From NCBI GenBank assembly GCA_024235735.1, contig JACKLU010000013.1, positions 8,138 to 72,137 of the forward strand: 64,000 bases of DNA. Direction: 5' to 3'. This document shows positions 8,401 to 17,418 of the stretch, piece after piece; within the stretch, counting starts at the first letter, position 1, and every line of letters begins with the position of its first letter. This DNA comes from Burkholderiales bacterium (GTDB lineage Bacteria > Pseudomonadota > Gammaproteobacteria > Burkholderiales > Nitrosomonadaceae). Made by a program: the position numbers and the translations under genes. The notes under the pieces were generated by a model that saw only the letters and a program-made list of their open reading frames with translations, did not search any database and was not told the origin of the DNA.

Positions 8401-8737
8401 ATCAGTGTTATCAGATCAGTTGGTGATCAGCACAGCGTGACAAGCCTTTGACAGGCTGTTAAGCAGTGAAGTGAAGTACAATACAGTACGGACAGATGAC
8501 ACAGCACCCATTCTAATAATTCGGCGAAGCAAAGTAAAACAGACCTGCCTTTTGATGAACATCCGCTGATTTGTATTTTACAATAGCGACAATCATGACA
8601 AGTTACACAGCGCGCTTGAAAATTCAGTTTTTATCACCCGCGGCCCGTTTCCCGGAGCATGAGGGTTATTGATGCTTCTTGCAGTGTGATCGTGATAACA
8701 GTCCGGCAATCCCCAAAATAAAATCAAACGTGAATCG
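8401..8737 (+). promoter_or_regulatory. Intergenic region with candidate ligA promoter
   Basis: This 337-bp gap separates the divergent DUF2914 and ligA genes. TTGATG at 8552-8557 and TATTTT at 8574-8579, 16 bp apart, form a plausible rightward promoter about 150 bases before ligA. No gene longer than 25 codons and no repeat was recognised in the rest. Confidence 0.3.
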
Positions 8738-10780
8738 ATGAGCGCAGAATTAAAATCCGTTCAACAGCAACTGAAGACGCTGCGACAACAGATTGAATTA
8801 TACAATTACCAGTATTACGTCCTGAATGATCCATCGGTACCGGACGCCGAGTTTGACTGCTTATTTCGCGCGCTGCAACAGATGGAACAACAATATCCGC
8901 ATCTGATTACGCCCGAGTCCCCGACACAGCGCATTGGCGCCGCGCCCGTCAAAGCTTTCGCGCAGGTTCAGCACAACACACCGATGCTGTCATTAAACAA
9001 TGCATTTGACGAAGACGAAGTCAAAGCATTCGACCGCCGGGTCAGCGAAGGACTTGCAGGGCTGACCGCAAACCCGATTGAATATGCGGTAGAGCCGAAA
9101 TTTGACGGCCTCGCCGTTACACTCCGCTACGAGAATGGCCTATTCAAAACCGGCGCCACGCGCGGCGATGGTTACACCGGAGAAGATATCACGCACAATC
9201 TGCGCACGATTAAAGTTATTCCGCTGACGTTGCCTGTGGAGAAAGCACCCGGCTTTCTGGAAGTACGCGGCGAAGTGCTGATGCTGAAAGCGGATTTTAT
9301 TCAGCTCAATAAAGAACAACTGCAAAAGGGCGAGAAGCCGTTTGCCAATCCACGGAATGCCGCCGCCGGCTCATTGCGGCAGCTGGACGCAGCGATTACG
9401 GCAACACGGCGATTGATGTTTTTCGCCTATGGCATTGCGCCGAATCGCGATGCACTGACGCCTCAGGACACGCACAGCGCCATTATGGCTTATCTCGCCC
9501 GGCTGCGTTTTCCGATCGCGCGCGAGTGTGCGGTTGTGCAGGGTTCTGCCGGTCTGATCGCCTACTACAGTAGCATTGCAGCGCAGCGTGAACGACTGCC
9601 CTACGATATTGATGGCGTGGTCTACAAAGTCAACGCACTGGCGCAACAGGAAGAACTGGGATTCGTTGCGCGCGCCCCGCGCTTTGCTCTGGCGCACAAA
9701 TTCCCGGCGCAGGAAGCCATGACACGGCTGCTCGATATTGATGTTCAGGTTGGACGCACCGGCGCACTGACACCTGTCGCACGGCTTGAACCGGTTTTTG
9801 TCGGCGGCGTCACCGTCACCAACGCGACTTTACACAACGCTGATGAAATCAGCCGCAAGGATGTCAGGATCGGCGATACGGTGATTGTCCGCCGCGCCGG
9901 CGATGTCATTCCTGAAGTCGTGTCCGTGGTTCTCGCGCAACGCCCGGCGCAAACCCGGCGCTTTGTCATGCCGGATCATTGTCCGGCATGCGGCGCCAGG
10001 GCGGTACGCCCCGAAGGCGAAACCGTTGCCCGCTGCACCGGCGGATTGTTTTGCCCCGCGCAGCGCAAACAGGCCTTATTGCATTTTGCTTCGCGTCGCG
10101 CCATGGACATCGAAGGGCTGGGCGAAAAACTGGTCAACCAATTGGTCGATAACGCCATCGTCAGAACACCCGCAGACCTGTACACGCTAGGCATAACGGC
10201 ATTGGCGAACCTTGCGCGCATGGCGGAAAAATCCGCCGGCAACATACTCGCGGCGATTGAGAAAAGCAAACAAACCACGCTAGCGCGATTTATCTACGCG
10301 CTCGGCATCCGCAACGTTGGCGAAGCAACAGCCAAAGATCTGGCGCGCCATTTCGGCAGTCTGGATCGACTGATGGATGCCTCCATGGAGAATTTACTCC
10401 AGGTGCGCGACATCGGACCAATCATCGCGCAAAGTATTGTCGATTTTTTTGCCGAGCATCACAACCGCGAAGTCATTGAACGGCTGCGCGCAAGCGACGT
10501 AAGCTGGGAAGAGAGCATCGGAACAGCATCCGAACCGGCGAGCATCAACGCCATCAGCGGCAAAACCTTCGTTCTGACCGGAACGCTACCGAACATGACG
10601 CGCGAAGATGCCAAGGCACAGATTGAACAACTAGGCGGAAAAGTGACTGGCAGCGTTTCCAAAAAGACCGACTATGTCATTGCCGGAAGCGACCCGGGCA
10701 GTAAATATGAAAAAGCTGTCAACTTAGGCATTACCATATTGGATGAAACCGGACTCAAAAATCTCCTGCAAACAATCTAA
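8738..10780 (+). CDS. ligA: NAD-dependent DNA ligase LigA
   Basis: Seals nicks in DNA during replication and repair using NAD+. Domains in order are: an N-terminal Ia domain with the YY NMN-binding residues (YNYQYYVLNDP), and an adenylation domain with the nucleotidyl lysine K121 in EPKFDGLAV. An OB fold and a zinc finger follow (CPACG then CTGG and FCP, about residues 413-437). HhH repeats (about 440-580) and a C-terminal BRCT domain beginning at ISGKTFVLTGTLPNM complete it. Length 680 is typical. It is followed 3 bases later by the purine phosphoribosyltransferase gene, so these genes are probably co-transcribed. Confidence 0.97.
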   Translation: MSAELKSVQQQLKTLRQQIELYNYQYYVLNDPSVPDAEFDCLFRALQQMEQQYPHLITPESPTQRIGAAPVKAFAQVQHNTPMLSLNNAFDEDEVKAFDRRVSEGLAGLTANPIEYAVEPKFDGLAVTLRYENGLFKTGATRGDGYTGEDITHNLRTIKVIPLTLPVEKAPGFLEVRGEVLMLKADFIQLNKEQLQKGEKPFANPRNAAAGSLRQLDAAITATRRLMFFAYGIAPNRDALTPQDTHSAIMAYLARLRFPIARECAVVQGSAGLIAYYSSIAAQRERLPYDIDGVVYKVNALAQQEELGFVARAPRFALAHKFPAQEAMTRLLDIDVQVGRTGALTPVARLEPVFVGGVTVTNATLHNADEISRKDVRIGDTVIVRRAGDVIPEVVSVVLAQRPAQTRRFVMPDHCPACGARAVRPEGETVARCTGGLFCPAQRKQALLHFASRRAMDIEGLGEKLVNQLVDNAIVRTPADLYTLGITALANLARMAEKSAGNILAAIEKSKQTTLARFIYALGIRNVGEATAKDLARHFGSLDRLMDASMENLLQVRDIGPIIAQSIVDFFAEHHNREVIERLRASDVSWEESIGTASEPASINAISGKTFVLTGTLPNMTREDAKAQIEQLGGKVTGSVSKKTDYVIAGSDPGSKYEKAVNLGITILDETGLKNLLQTI

Positions 10781-10783
10781 TCC

Positions 10784-11341
10784 ATGTTAACCAAACAACA
10801 AGCCGAACACATTCTGCAAACCGCTGATTTGATTTATCCGGCGGAAGTCATTGAAAAAACGATCAGGAATCTGGCTGATGAGATCACGGAAAAACTGGCC
10901 GGGCAATATCCCATCGTCTTATGCGTAATGAAAGGCGGGATGATATTCGCCGGCCATCTGCTGCCCAAACTGACCTTTCCTCTCGATTTTGATTGCATCC
11001 AGGTATCACGTTACCATAATCAAACTCATGGCGGCGAAATCGACTGGACGCTATTTCCGCGGAATGATCTTCTTCAGGATCGCGTCGTGCTCGTTATTGA
11101 TGACATTCTCGATGAAGGCATCACACTGACCGGAATCCGCAAGAAAGTACTCGAATGCGGCGCCCGTGCATTCTATAGCGCAGTGCTCGTCAACAAGGAT
11201 CTTGGTAGAGCAAAAACTTTTCAGGCGGATTTTATCGGATTAAACTTACCCAATCGCTATGTTTTCGGTTTCGGTATGGATATTCATGGGATCTGGCGGA
11301 ATTTACCGGCCATTTATGCAGTCCCCACAGCATTGGAATAA
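10784..11341 (+). CDS. hpt: Hypoxanthine-guanine phosphoribosyltransferase
   Basis: Converts hypoxanthine or guanine plus PRPP to IMP or GMP. The PRPP-binding motif VVLVIDDILDEGITLTG is at residues about 104-120. An N-terminal catalytic loop includes KGGMIFAGHLLPKL, and the C-terminal purine-binding strand includes FIGLNLPNRYVFGFGMD. Length 185 is usual. It is directly followed (6 bases) by the methylthioinosine-type phosphorylase gene, whose product would release hypoxanthine for this enzyme. The pair therefore reads as a purine salvage cassette. Confidence 0.92.
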   Translation: MLTKQQAEHILQTADLIYPAEVIEKTIRNLADEITEKLAGQYPIVLCVMKGGMIFAGHLLPKLTFPLDFDCIQVSRYHNQTHGGEIDWTLFPRNDLLQDRVVLVIDDILDEGITLTGIRKKVLECGARAFYSAVLVNKDLGRAKTFQADFIGLNLPNRYVFGFGMDIHGIWRNLPAIYAVPTALE

Positions 11342-11347
11342 TCATTT

Positions 11348-12094
11348 ATGCTCGCAATAATCGGCGGCAGCGGCATGGCGCAGCTGAGCTGCCTTGAAAT
11401 ATCGCATCGCCAAATCATACGCACGCCCTACGGTGAGCCTTCGGGTCCCTTCACGTTCGGAAAAATCAACCGTCATGAGATCGTTTTTCTGGCGCGCCAT
11501 GGGCACGGCCATACTATCCCGCCGCACCTGGTCAATTACCGTGCAAATATATGGGCGCTGAAGACTCTGAAACCCGCGCATATCATCGCAGTCGCCGCCG
11601 TCGGCGGCATTCGCGACGACCTCAAGCCCGGCAGTCTTGTCGTACCGGATCAAATCATCGACTACACGTATGGCCGCGACTTCACGTTTTTTGAAAACAG
11701 GGACGAGCCGGTAACCCACATCGACTTCACCCGTCCGTATGACGCCGAAACACGCGCACTGATTCTGAAAGCAGCCCGCCACGCCGGTGAAGCCATTATT
11801 GACAGCGGTGCTTATGCTGCGACACAAGGCCCGAGACTGGAAACCGCGGCTGAAATCAATCGCCTTGAACGTGACGGTGCCGATATGGTTGGCATGACCG
11901 GCATGCCGGAAACCGCGCTGGCGCGGGAACAAGGATTGCGTTACGCAACACTGGCTGTTGTCGCGAATTACGCAGCTGGCCGTGGCACGAATATTGACGG
12001 CATTCCATTAAAAACAATTTTTACCATTCTTGATGAGGCGATGGTGCATGTCAGAAATATCCTGGAACATCTGGTGAACTGCTATGGCGATTAA
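11348..12094 (+). CDS. S-methyl-5'-thioinosine phosphorylase (MTAP/PNP family)
   Basis: Member of nucleoside phosphorylase family 2. The N-terminal phosphate loop is IIGGSGMAQL, and RHGHGHTIPPHLVNYRAN is the second phosphate-binding motif (residues about 50-67). The substrate site is GADMVGMTGMPETALARE (residues about 177-194). At the position where methylthioadenosine phosphorylases carry the adenine-binding aspartates, this protein reads VVANYAAGRGT, as in bacterial methylthioinosine phosphorylases. The expected product is hypoxanthine plus methylthioribose 1-phosphate, which fits the hypoxanthine phosphoribosyltransferase just upstream. Its end overlaps the deformylase gene by 11 bases. 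Specificity (MTI versus MTA) is inferred. Confidence 0.82.
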   Translation: MLAIIGGSGMAQLSCLEISHRQIIRTPYGEPSGPFTFGKINRHEIVFLARHGHGHTIPPHLVNYRANIWALKTLKPAHIIAVAAVGGIRDDLKPGSLVVPDQIIDYTYGRDFTFFENRDEPVTHIDFTRPYDAETRALILKAARHAGEAIIDSGAYAATQGPRLETAAEINRLERDGADMVGMTGMPETALAREQGLRYATLAVVANYAAGRGTNIDGIPLKTIFTILDEAMVHVRNILEHLVNCYGD

Positions 12095-12617
12095 ACCGGT
12101 ATTAAAAATGGGTGAACCGCTGCTGCTTCAAGTCGCACGAGCAGTCGAACAATTCGATACCCCCGAGCTTCATGCGCTGATTCAGGATATGCAGGATACG
12201 ATGATAGCGCTCGACGGCGCGGGTCTTGCCGCGCCGCAGATCGGCGTCAGCTTGCGCGTGGTGATATTCGGTTTTAAAAAAAATCAACGTTACCCCGATG
12301 CGGACGAAGTACCTTTTACTGTTCTGATCAACCCGCAGCTCACACCGCTATCGGATGAAATGGTGGAAGACTGGGAAGGCTGTCTGAGTGTGCCGGGACT
12401 GCGCGGCAAGGTTCCGCGCCATACCCGTCTGCGCTATCGGGGACATGATCCGTGGGGCAACACCATTGATCGTGAAGTGAGTGGCTTTCACGCCCGCGTC
12501 GTGCAACATGAATGCGATCATTTGCAGGGCATTCTTTATCCAATGCGCATCAAAGACTTTCGTACATTCGGATTTACCGAAATACTCTTTCCGGGCCGCT
12601 CATTGCCTGACGAATAA
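12084..12617 (+). CDS. def: Peptide deformylase
   Basis: Removes the formyl group from nascent protein N-termini. All three metalloenzyme motifs are present: GAGLAAPQIGV (residues about 45-55), EGCLSVPGLRG (about 97-107, metal cysteine) and QHECDHLQG (about 139-147, two metal histidines and the catalytic glutamate). Length 177 is typical. The start ATG lies inside the end of the phosphorylase gene (11-base overlap), suggesting translational coupling. fmt, the usual partner, is not in the window. Confidence 0.95.
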   Translation: MAIKPVLKMGEPLLLQVARAVEQFDTPELHALIQDMQDTMIALDGAGLAAPQIGVSLRVVIFGFKKNQRYPDADEVPFTVLINPQLTPLSDEMVEDWEGCLSVPGLRGKVPRHTRLRYRGHDPWGNTIDREVSGFHARVVQHECDHLQGILYPMRIKDFRTFGFTEILFPGRSLPDE

Positions 12618-12626
12618 CCGCATGAC

Positions 12627-13190
12627 CTATACTTCGAGCAGACAGTGCGCCAGTAACAGCGGAAATATTTTATAGGGTTGCTGCATGGCGTCCGATCCAA
12701 AATGTCCCTGCGCTGTCATGACGATCAACGTGCCGCCAAGACCGCGGCGCATGAATTCGCCCTGCTCCTGCCCGCACGCCCAGGGATCGTTATCTGAATG
12801 AATGTAAGTCAAGGCGCGACAGTTTTTCCTGATGGTTTCGACATCAAAACCGGTAGGAAAGCCTGGATTATTTGTCCGATGATCTGTTAATGGTTTGACA
12901 AAACTCGCTACGGTAATGGCATGCCGGGCGGAAAAATCATTACGGGACAGCAGCTGCAGAATCATTGTACCGCCCGCCGAATGTCCCACCATCACATCAT
13001 AATCACGATGCGGCGCTGTTGCAGCAACTTCCCGGGTCCAGACACCCAGATCATCGAATCCACTGCAAGCCGGCAAGGAGGGCGTCCAGACATCAAAACC
13101 TTCCGTTTCAAGCGCAGCCTTCAGCCAAGGAATCCAGAAGCTGTTTTCCGAACCACTAAGCCCATGAAAGATAGCCGCCGTTTTATTCAT
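12627..13190 (-). CDS. RBBP9/YdeN-family serine hydrolase
   Basis: The 187-residue alpha/beta hydrolase carries the nucleophile elbow GHSAGG near residue 69. A candidate acid is in HSDNDPWACG near residue 135, and a candidate histidine is in TAQGHFGSDAM near residue 165. An N-terminal FHGLSGSENSFWIPWL segment matches the YdeN/RBBP9 fold. No signal peptide is present, so it is cytoplasmic. Substrates of the family are not well defined. It is convergent with def (9-base gap) and follows the OFA transporter gene on the same strand. Confidence 0.82.
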   Translation of the reverse strand: MNKTAAIFHGLSGSENSFWIPWLKAALETEGFDVWTPSLPACSGFDDLGVWTREVAATAPHRDYDVMVGHSAGGTMILQLLSRNDFSARHAITVASFVKPLTDHRTNNPGFPTGFDVETIRKNCRALTYIHSDNDPWACGQEQGEFMRRGLGGTLIVMTAQGHFGSDAMQQPYKIFPLLLAHCLLEV

Positions 13191-13251
13191 ACCCGTACGC
13201 CATTGTGGAAAAATGAACTTGAGTCGCGCCCGTCTTGACCGTGATGGCCTG

Positions 13252-14478
13252 TCAACACCCTGTCACTGGCCCGGCGCGATGGGGTAGTGCGAGTCTCAAA
13301 GCGATTCCCGCCGCGACAAGGCAGGCTGCTCCGGATGGAATAAAGGCCCATGCGTAGCTGCCCGTCATGTCGAATACGCTGCCGGCAAGTATTGGTCCAA
13401 TGATGCCGGCAGTACCATATGCAGTAAACAGAAGCGCATAGTTCATGCCAACATTCCGGGTGCCAAAGAAATCCGCCGTTGTTGCTGGAAACAACGCGAG
13501 ATTGCCGCCAAAATTGAACCCGACCCACGCCGCCGCGATGAACAGTGTCAATTCAGTTGAGCCTAACTCAGTCAGCGTAAACATCATCAGTCCCTGTAAC
13601 AAAAACATCAAAGCCATCGCATTTTTCCTGCCTATCCTGTCGGACACCATACCCCAGATAATGCGTCCGGCGCCATTGAATAAAGCCAGTATGCCCACCG
13701 CGTTTGCAGCCGCCACCGCATCAAGACCACTATGCAAACCGTAAGGTTTCAGTATGCCGATTACCAGCAATCCGGCAGTGGCGCCGGATAGAAACATTAT
13801 CCAGAGCATCCAGAACTGCCGGCACCGGATCATATCCCGCCATTCGCAATCCCCGGCAGGTGCAGTTTTGCTGGAAACCTCCGGCAACCGCCATCCTGCG
13901 GGTTTCCATTCCGCCGGAGGATTCCTGAGCAGCTGCGCGCCAGCCACAACTGCAAGCATAAAAATGCCGCCGAGATACTTAAAGGCAATCAGGATGCCAT
14001 GGGTCTCAATCAGTCCGGATGCAACTTTTGCAAACAACCATGCTCCGCCCCCAAAACCGGCCACCGCAACGCCGGTAACCAGACCGCGCTTATCCGGGAA
14101 CCACTTCACGCAGGCAGCGATAGGGCAAACGTAGGCCAATCCGATGCCTGCTCCGCCAATAACGCCGACGGTCAGCGCCACCAGCAAAAAACCGCCTTCT
14201 GTCAAGGCGGCAAGCAAATAACCCGCACCCAGAACAATACCGCCCAGCGTTGCCACAATGCGTGGCCCGATTCTGTCCTGCAATCTGCCGGCATAAATCA
14301 TGGTCAGCGCAAAAGTTGCCAGCGACAATGAAAAAATGATTTGCGTCTGCGTGGTTGTATAAAAGAAAACTTCCTTGAGCGGATTAACAAACACACTCCA
14401 GCTGTAAATTGCGCCCAGGCACATCTGAACAATCAGTGCGCCGGCCACAACCAGCCAGCGGTTTTCAGTAAGTTGCAT
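13252..14478 (-). CDS. MFS transporter, OFA (oxalate/formate antiporter-like) family
   Basis: The 408-residue protein has twelve predicted transmembrane segments. The N-terminus RWLVVAGALIVQMCLGAIYSW and the first cytoplasmic loop GRLQDRIGPR match OFA-family transporters, which exchange oxalate, formate or other small monocarboxylates. The second-half loop (GMVSDRIGRKNAM) is also conserved. The transported substrate cannot be assigned. It lies 61 bases upstream of the RBBP9-like hydrolase on the same strand. Confidence 0.85.
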   Translation of the reverse strand: MQLTENRWLVVAGALIVQMCLGAIYSWSVFVNPLKEVFFYTTTQTQIIFSLSLATFALTMIYAGRLQDRIGPRIVATLGGIVLGAGYLLAALTEGGFLLVALTVGVIGGAGIGLAYVCPIAACVKWFPDKRGLVTGVAVAGFGGGAWLFAKVASGLIETHGILIAFKYLGGIFMLAVVAGAQLLRNPPAEWKPAGWRLPEVSSKTAPAGDCEWRDMIRCRQFWMLWIMFLSGATAGLLVIGILKPYGLHSGLDAVAAANAVGILALFNGAGRIIWGMVSDRIGRKNAMALMFLLQGLMMFTLTELGSTELTLFIAAAWVGFNFGGNLALFPATTADFFGTRNVGMNYALLFTAYGTAGIIGPILAGSVFDMTGSYAWAFIPSGAACLVAAGIALRLALPHRAGPVTGC

Positions 14479-14768
14479 TGTCAGGATAAAGATTGAGGAA
14501 AGATTCTACTTTACAACTTTAGGTCAGTGAATTGATTTGCGTTCATGAGTACGGCTGTTGTTTCGTACCACATATTATTCATCACAAGATACCATACTCC
14601 AACAGACCCAGACCCCCGATAGCACGCCTGATCCAAAAGAACGATCACAATCCTCTCTTTTCACAAATAGTACGATTCCACTTGTCGATACCGGGATCAG
14701 GTTATTGAATCAAGCAAAAATCGAGAAGGCAAGAGATTGGCATTCGGTCGCACATTCAATCCATAATT

Positions 14769-15152
14769 TCATGGATTGACATATTGCTGCATTTCCAACA
14801 ACGCATCTTCAATATGCTCTCCGGCAATTCTGGAATGCCCCATTTCGGCATGTTCAATTGCCTTTACAAGATGCTGGATTGCTCCAGCAATATGCGATTT
14901 ACCTTCTTCCCTGTTTTTTTTATGCGCTTCAATTTCCGCCTTCTTGACATACTCCAGACTCATCTTCGCATGATCATGCATGTGTTTGGAGTGTGCCTTA
15001 TGTGTCTTGGCCTCCTCCGCATGTTTAATCGCTTCCAGCATGCTATCGACTCCAGCTGTTTCGTTATTTTCCGATGCGCCTATCGAATTGATCAATCCGC
15101 CAACAAAAAACACCAGGATCCCGGTGACTATCAAAACTGCTACGTTTTTCAT
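14769..15152 (-). CDS. smbP: SmbP-like His-rich small metal-binding protein
   Basis: The 127-residue protein has an N-terminal signal/anchor (residues 1-26, cleavage likely near SIGASE). A helical mature part follows, built of short repeats with alternating His and acidic residues, for example AIKHAEEAKTHKAHSKHMHD and HLVKAIEHAEMGHSR. This is the pattern of SmbP, the periplasmic copper-binding four-helix protein first found in Nitrosomonas europaea. About 14 histidines are in the mature part. A role in buffering copper or other divalent metals in the periplasm is inferred from that homology. It stands alone on the minus strand, downstream of mnmA. Confidence 0.8.
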   Translation of the reverse strand: MKNVAVLIVTGILVFFVGGLINSIGASENNETAGVDSMLEAIKHAEEAKTHKAHSKHMHDHAKMSLEYVKKAEIEAHKKNREEGKSHIAGAIQHLVKAIEHAEMGHSRIAGEHIEDALLEMQQYVNP

Positions 15153-15396
15153 GTTACAAATACCTCACGCTTTGTTGATGAATAACCCATCATCCGCCAT
15201 TTCTTCGAAACAGCTCGATGTCCGACAAATCATGCTGATAGCTTCTATTTTCAATGGATATCTTCTCTATTCTTGCTCAAAAAGCATCAGAATTTATAAT
15301 TTCCAGTTTTCAGTCTTTTCTGATTGCCTGCAAAACATAAAAAACTATCATATTAGACCAGCATACACCCGCAGGTTCAATTACATTTATTACAAA

Positions 15397-16476
15397 TCAT
15401 TCGACAATAATCCCGCCCCCCAAGCAAACCTTACTCTCGTAAATCACTACGGATTGTCCGGGCGTAACCGCCCACTGATCCTGTGCAAAATCGACCTGGC
15501 ACTGGTCATGATCATAATTTGCGATCGTACAAGGAGCGTCCTTTTGCCGGTAACGGGTTTTAGCCGCGTAAACCCAGTCACAATGCGGTCTTTCGCCATT
15601 GATCCAGGTAAGATCTTCAGCGCTCAGCGATGGCTGCAACAAGCTGGGATGATCATGACCCTGCACCACAACCAGCACGTTATCGGTCATTTTTTTGTTG
15701 CAGACAAACCAGGGCTGATCGCTGCCGTCTCGCGTACCACCTATGCCAAGTCCCTGTCGCTGGCCGATGGTGTAATACATCAAACCGAGGTGCCTGCCGA
15801 CCACCTTGCCTTCAGGTGTCTGTATCTCACCGGGTTCATGCGGCAGGTATCGGCTCAGGAATTCCCGGAAAGGCCGCTCTCCGATAAAGCATATGCCCGT
15901 GCTGTCTTTTTTGGCGGCATTCGGTAACTTCAGGTCGCTGGCAATTTTCCGTACATCGCGTTTATAAAGATGTCCGATCGGAAACAGGGTATTCGACAAT
16001 TGCTGCTGATTCAGGCGATAAAGAAAATAGCTCTGATCCTTGGCGCCGTCCTCGCCTTTGCACAATTGAAACGCACCATCAAATTCGCGCACCTGCGCAT
16101 AATGTCCAGTTGCAATGTGATCCGCGCCAAGCATACAGGCATGCTCCAGAAATGCCTTGAACTTGATTTCGGCGTTGCACAGCACATCCGGATTAGGTGT
16201 GCGCCCGACCTGGTATTCCTGCAAAAAACTGGAAAAAACACGATCTTTGTATTCTGCGGAAAAATTGACCGCTTCGATCGGTATGTCCAGAATATCGGCT
16301 ACCGAGACGGCATCCAGAAAATCCTGCCGCGAAGAACAGTATTCATCAGTATCATCGTCTTCCCAGTTTTTCATGAACAACCCGGTAACGTCATAGCCCT
16401 GCTGCTTGAGCAGATACGCCGCCACTGACGAATCAACCCCGCCGGACATACCGACAATCACATGCTTTTTCTTCAT
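15397..16476 (-). CDS. mnmA: tRNA-specific 2-thiouridylase MnmA
   Basis: Thiolates uridine 34 of the Lys, Glu and Gln tRNAs. The ATP pyrophosphatase loop is GMSGGVDSSVAAYLL (residues about 9-23). The catalytic cysteines lie in NPDVLCNAEIKF (near residue 101) and STGICFIGERPF (near 198). The C-terminal beta-barrel is complete and ends in VCLGGGIIVE. Length 359 is normal. The upstream gene is the Nudix gene nudJ with a 6-base gap, the same pair as in Escherichia coli. Confidence 0.96.
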   Translation of the reverse strand: MKKKHVIVGMSGGVDSSVAAYLLKQQGYDVTGLFMKNWEDDDTDEYCSSRQDFLDAVSVADILDIPIEAVNFSAEYKDRVFSSFLQEYQVGRTPNPDVLCNAEIKFKAFLEHACMLGADHIATGHYAQVREFDGAFQLCKGEDGAKDQSYFLYRLNQQQLSNTLFPIGHLYKRDVRKIASDLKLPNAAKKDSTGICFIGERPFREFLSRYLPHEPGEIQTPEGKVVGRHLGLMYYTIGQRQGLGIGGTRDGSDQPWFVCNKKMTDNVLVVVQGHDHPSLLQPSLSAEDLTWINGERPHCDWVYAAKTRYRQKDAPCTIANYDHDQCQVDFAQDQWAVTPGQSVVIYESKVCLGGGIIVE

Positions 16477-16482
16477 GTCAGG

Positions 16483-16935
16483 CTAATTATAATGTGTGAG
16501 GATTTCCAGAGGAAAACGCTTTCCGGCGATAAAATCCTGAATGCATTGCATGACCAGCGGGCTACGATGACGTTTAATCAGCTTTTCGATTACCGGCATA
16601 GCATGCCAGTCGGCACTGACAATTAAGGATTCCTGTGCATAATCAGGATCAAAACCGGCAACATGCCCGGAAAATGCGAACCGCAGATAAGTGGTATCGC
16701 TGTCAGTCGAATGCCAGTGATAAATACCAACCAGCCACTCGGGAACAAATGCGTAGCCGGTCTCTTCCTGTGTTTCTCGAATGACTGCCTGAATTAACGA
16801 CTCACCGGGCTCCAGATGACCGGCAGGCTGGTTAAAAACAGTTAAACCTTCCGGTACAATTTGTTCCTCGACAAGCAGAAAACGATCCGCCTGCTCAACG
16901 ATCGCTGCTACTGTAACATTGGGTTTCCAGATCAT
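16483..16935 (-). CDS. nudJ: Phosphatase NudJ-like Nudix hydrolase
   Basis: The 150-residue protein has a Nudix box at residues about 39-60: GHLEPGESLIQAVIRETQEE, followed by TGY. It starts MIWKPNVTVAAIVEQ, as in NudJ (YmfB), which hydrolyses thiamine pyrophosphate derivatives and nucleoside tri/diphosphates. The gene lies 6 bases upstream of mnmA, the conserved proteobacterial arrangement, which supports the NudJ assignment over other Nudix types. Confidence 0.88.
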   Translation of the reverse strand: MIWKPNVTVAAIVEQADRFLLVEEQIVPEGLTVFNQPAGHLEPGESLIQAVIRETQEETGYAFVPEWLVGIYHWHSTDSDTTYLRFAFSGHVAGFDPDYAQESLIVSADWHAMPVIEKLIKRHRSPLVMQCIQDFIAGKRFPLEILTHYN

Positions 16936-16989
16936 GGTTGACGTAAAATTCTGAACAAGTTGTTACTGCCAAAGCTGATGAAACCGCCG

Positions 16990-17418
16990 TCATTTGATCG
17001 CGTAATCCGCAACATGCCATTCACCGTTCTTTTCCTTGGACAGCGTGACAGTTTCCAGTGCCAACGTTCTGTTTTTGAACGTTGCGTAAAACTGAAGCAC
17101 AACGTATTCTCCTGGAGGAAAGCCGGATGGTTCTTTAGAATATCCTGCTGTCGCGATATATCTGTTCTCCATGGCGCCCATCGGCTTTCGTAGCGTTCCG
17201 GCCGTTTTGATCCAGTCAGCTTCCGATCTTTTATTCTGAAAATGCGGCGAAGCTGCCTTCCAGCTATCAGCGTAGTGTTCCTTATCCGTCATTGCAAGCC
17301 AGACACGCGCACTGCTCTCGACAGCCTTAAGAACAACACTATCATCAGCAAACGACTGGTTGATAAAAAAAAGCAGCATTAAAGCCACCGTACATTGCAC
17401 AATACATCGTTTAATCAT
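16990..17418 (-). CDS. Exported DUF4019-like protein
   Basis: I place the start at the ATG at 17416-17418, preceded by AAGGA. An upstream in-frame ATG (17436) has no such site. The protein (142 residues) has a signal peptide (MIKRCIVQCTVALMLLFFIN, then QSFA). The mature domain resembles DUF4019, with RVWLAMTDKEHYADSWKAAS and a C-terminal strand-rich part (VVLQFYATFKNRTLALETVT). Function is unknown. It lies 54 bases upstream of nudJ on the same strand. Confidence 0.75.
   Translation of the reverse strand: MIKRCIVQCTVALMLLFFINQSFADDSVVLKAVESSARVWLAMTDKEHYADSWKAASPHFQNKRSEADWIKTAGTLRKPMGAMENRYIATAGYSKEPSGFPPGEYVVLQFYATFKNRTLALETVTLSKEKNGEWHVADYAIK

Noticed and set aside
14558..14779. 73-codon plus-strand open frame between the OFA transporter and the SmbP-like gene
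   Set aside because: Needs a TTG start without a Shine-Dalgarno, overlaps the end of the convergent SmbP-like gene and has no recognisable domain; coding status not supported.
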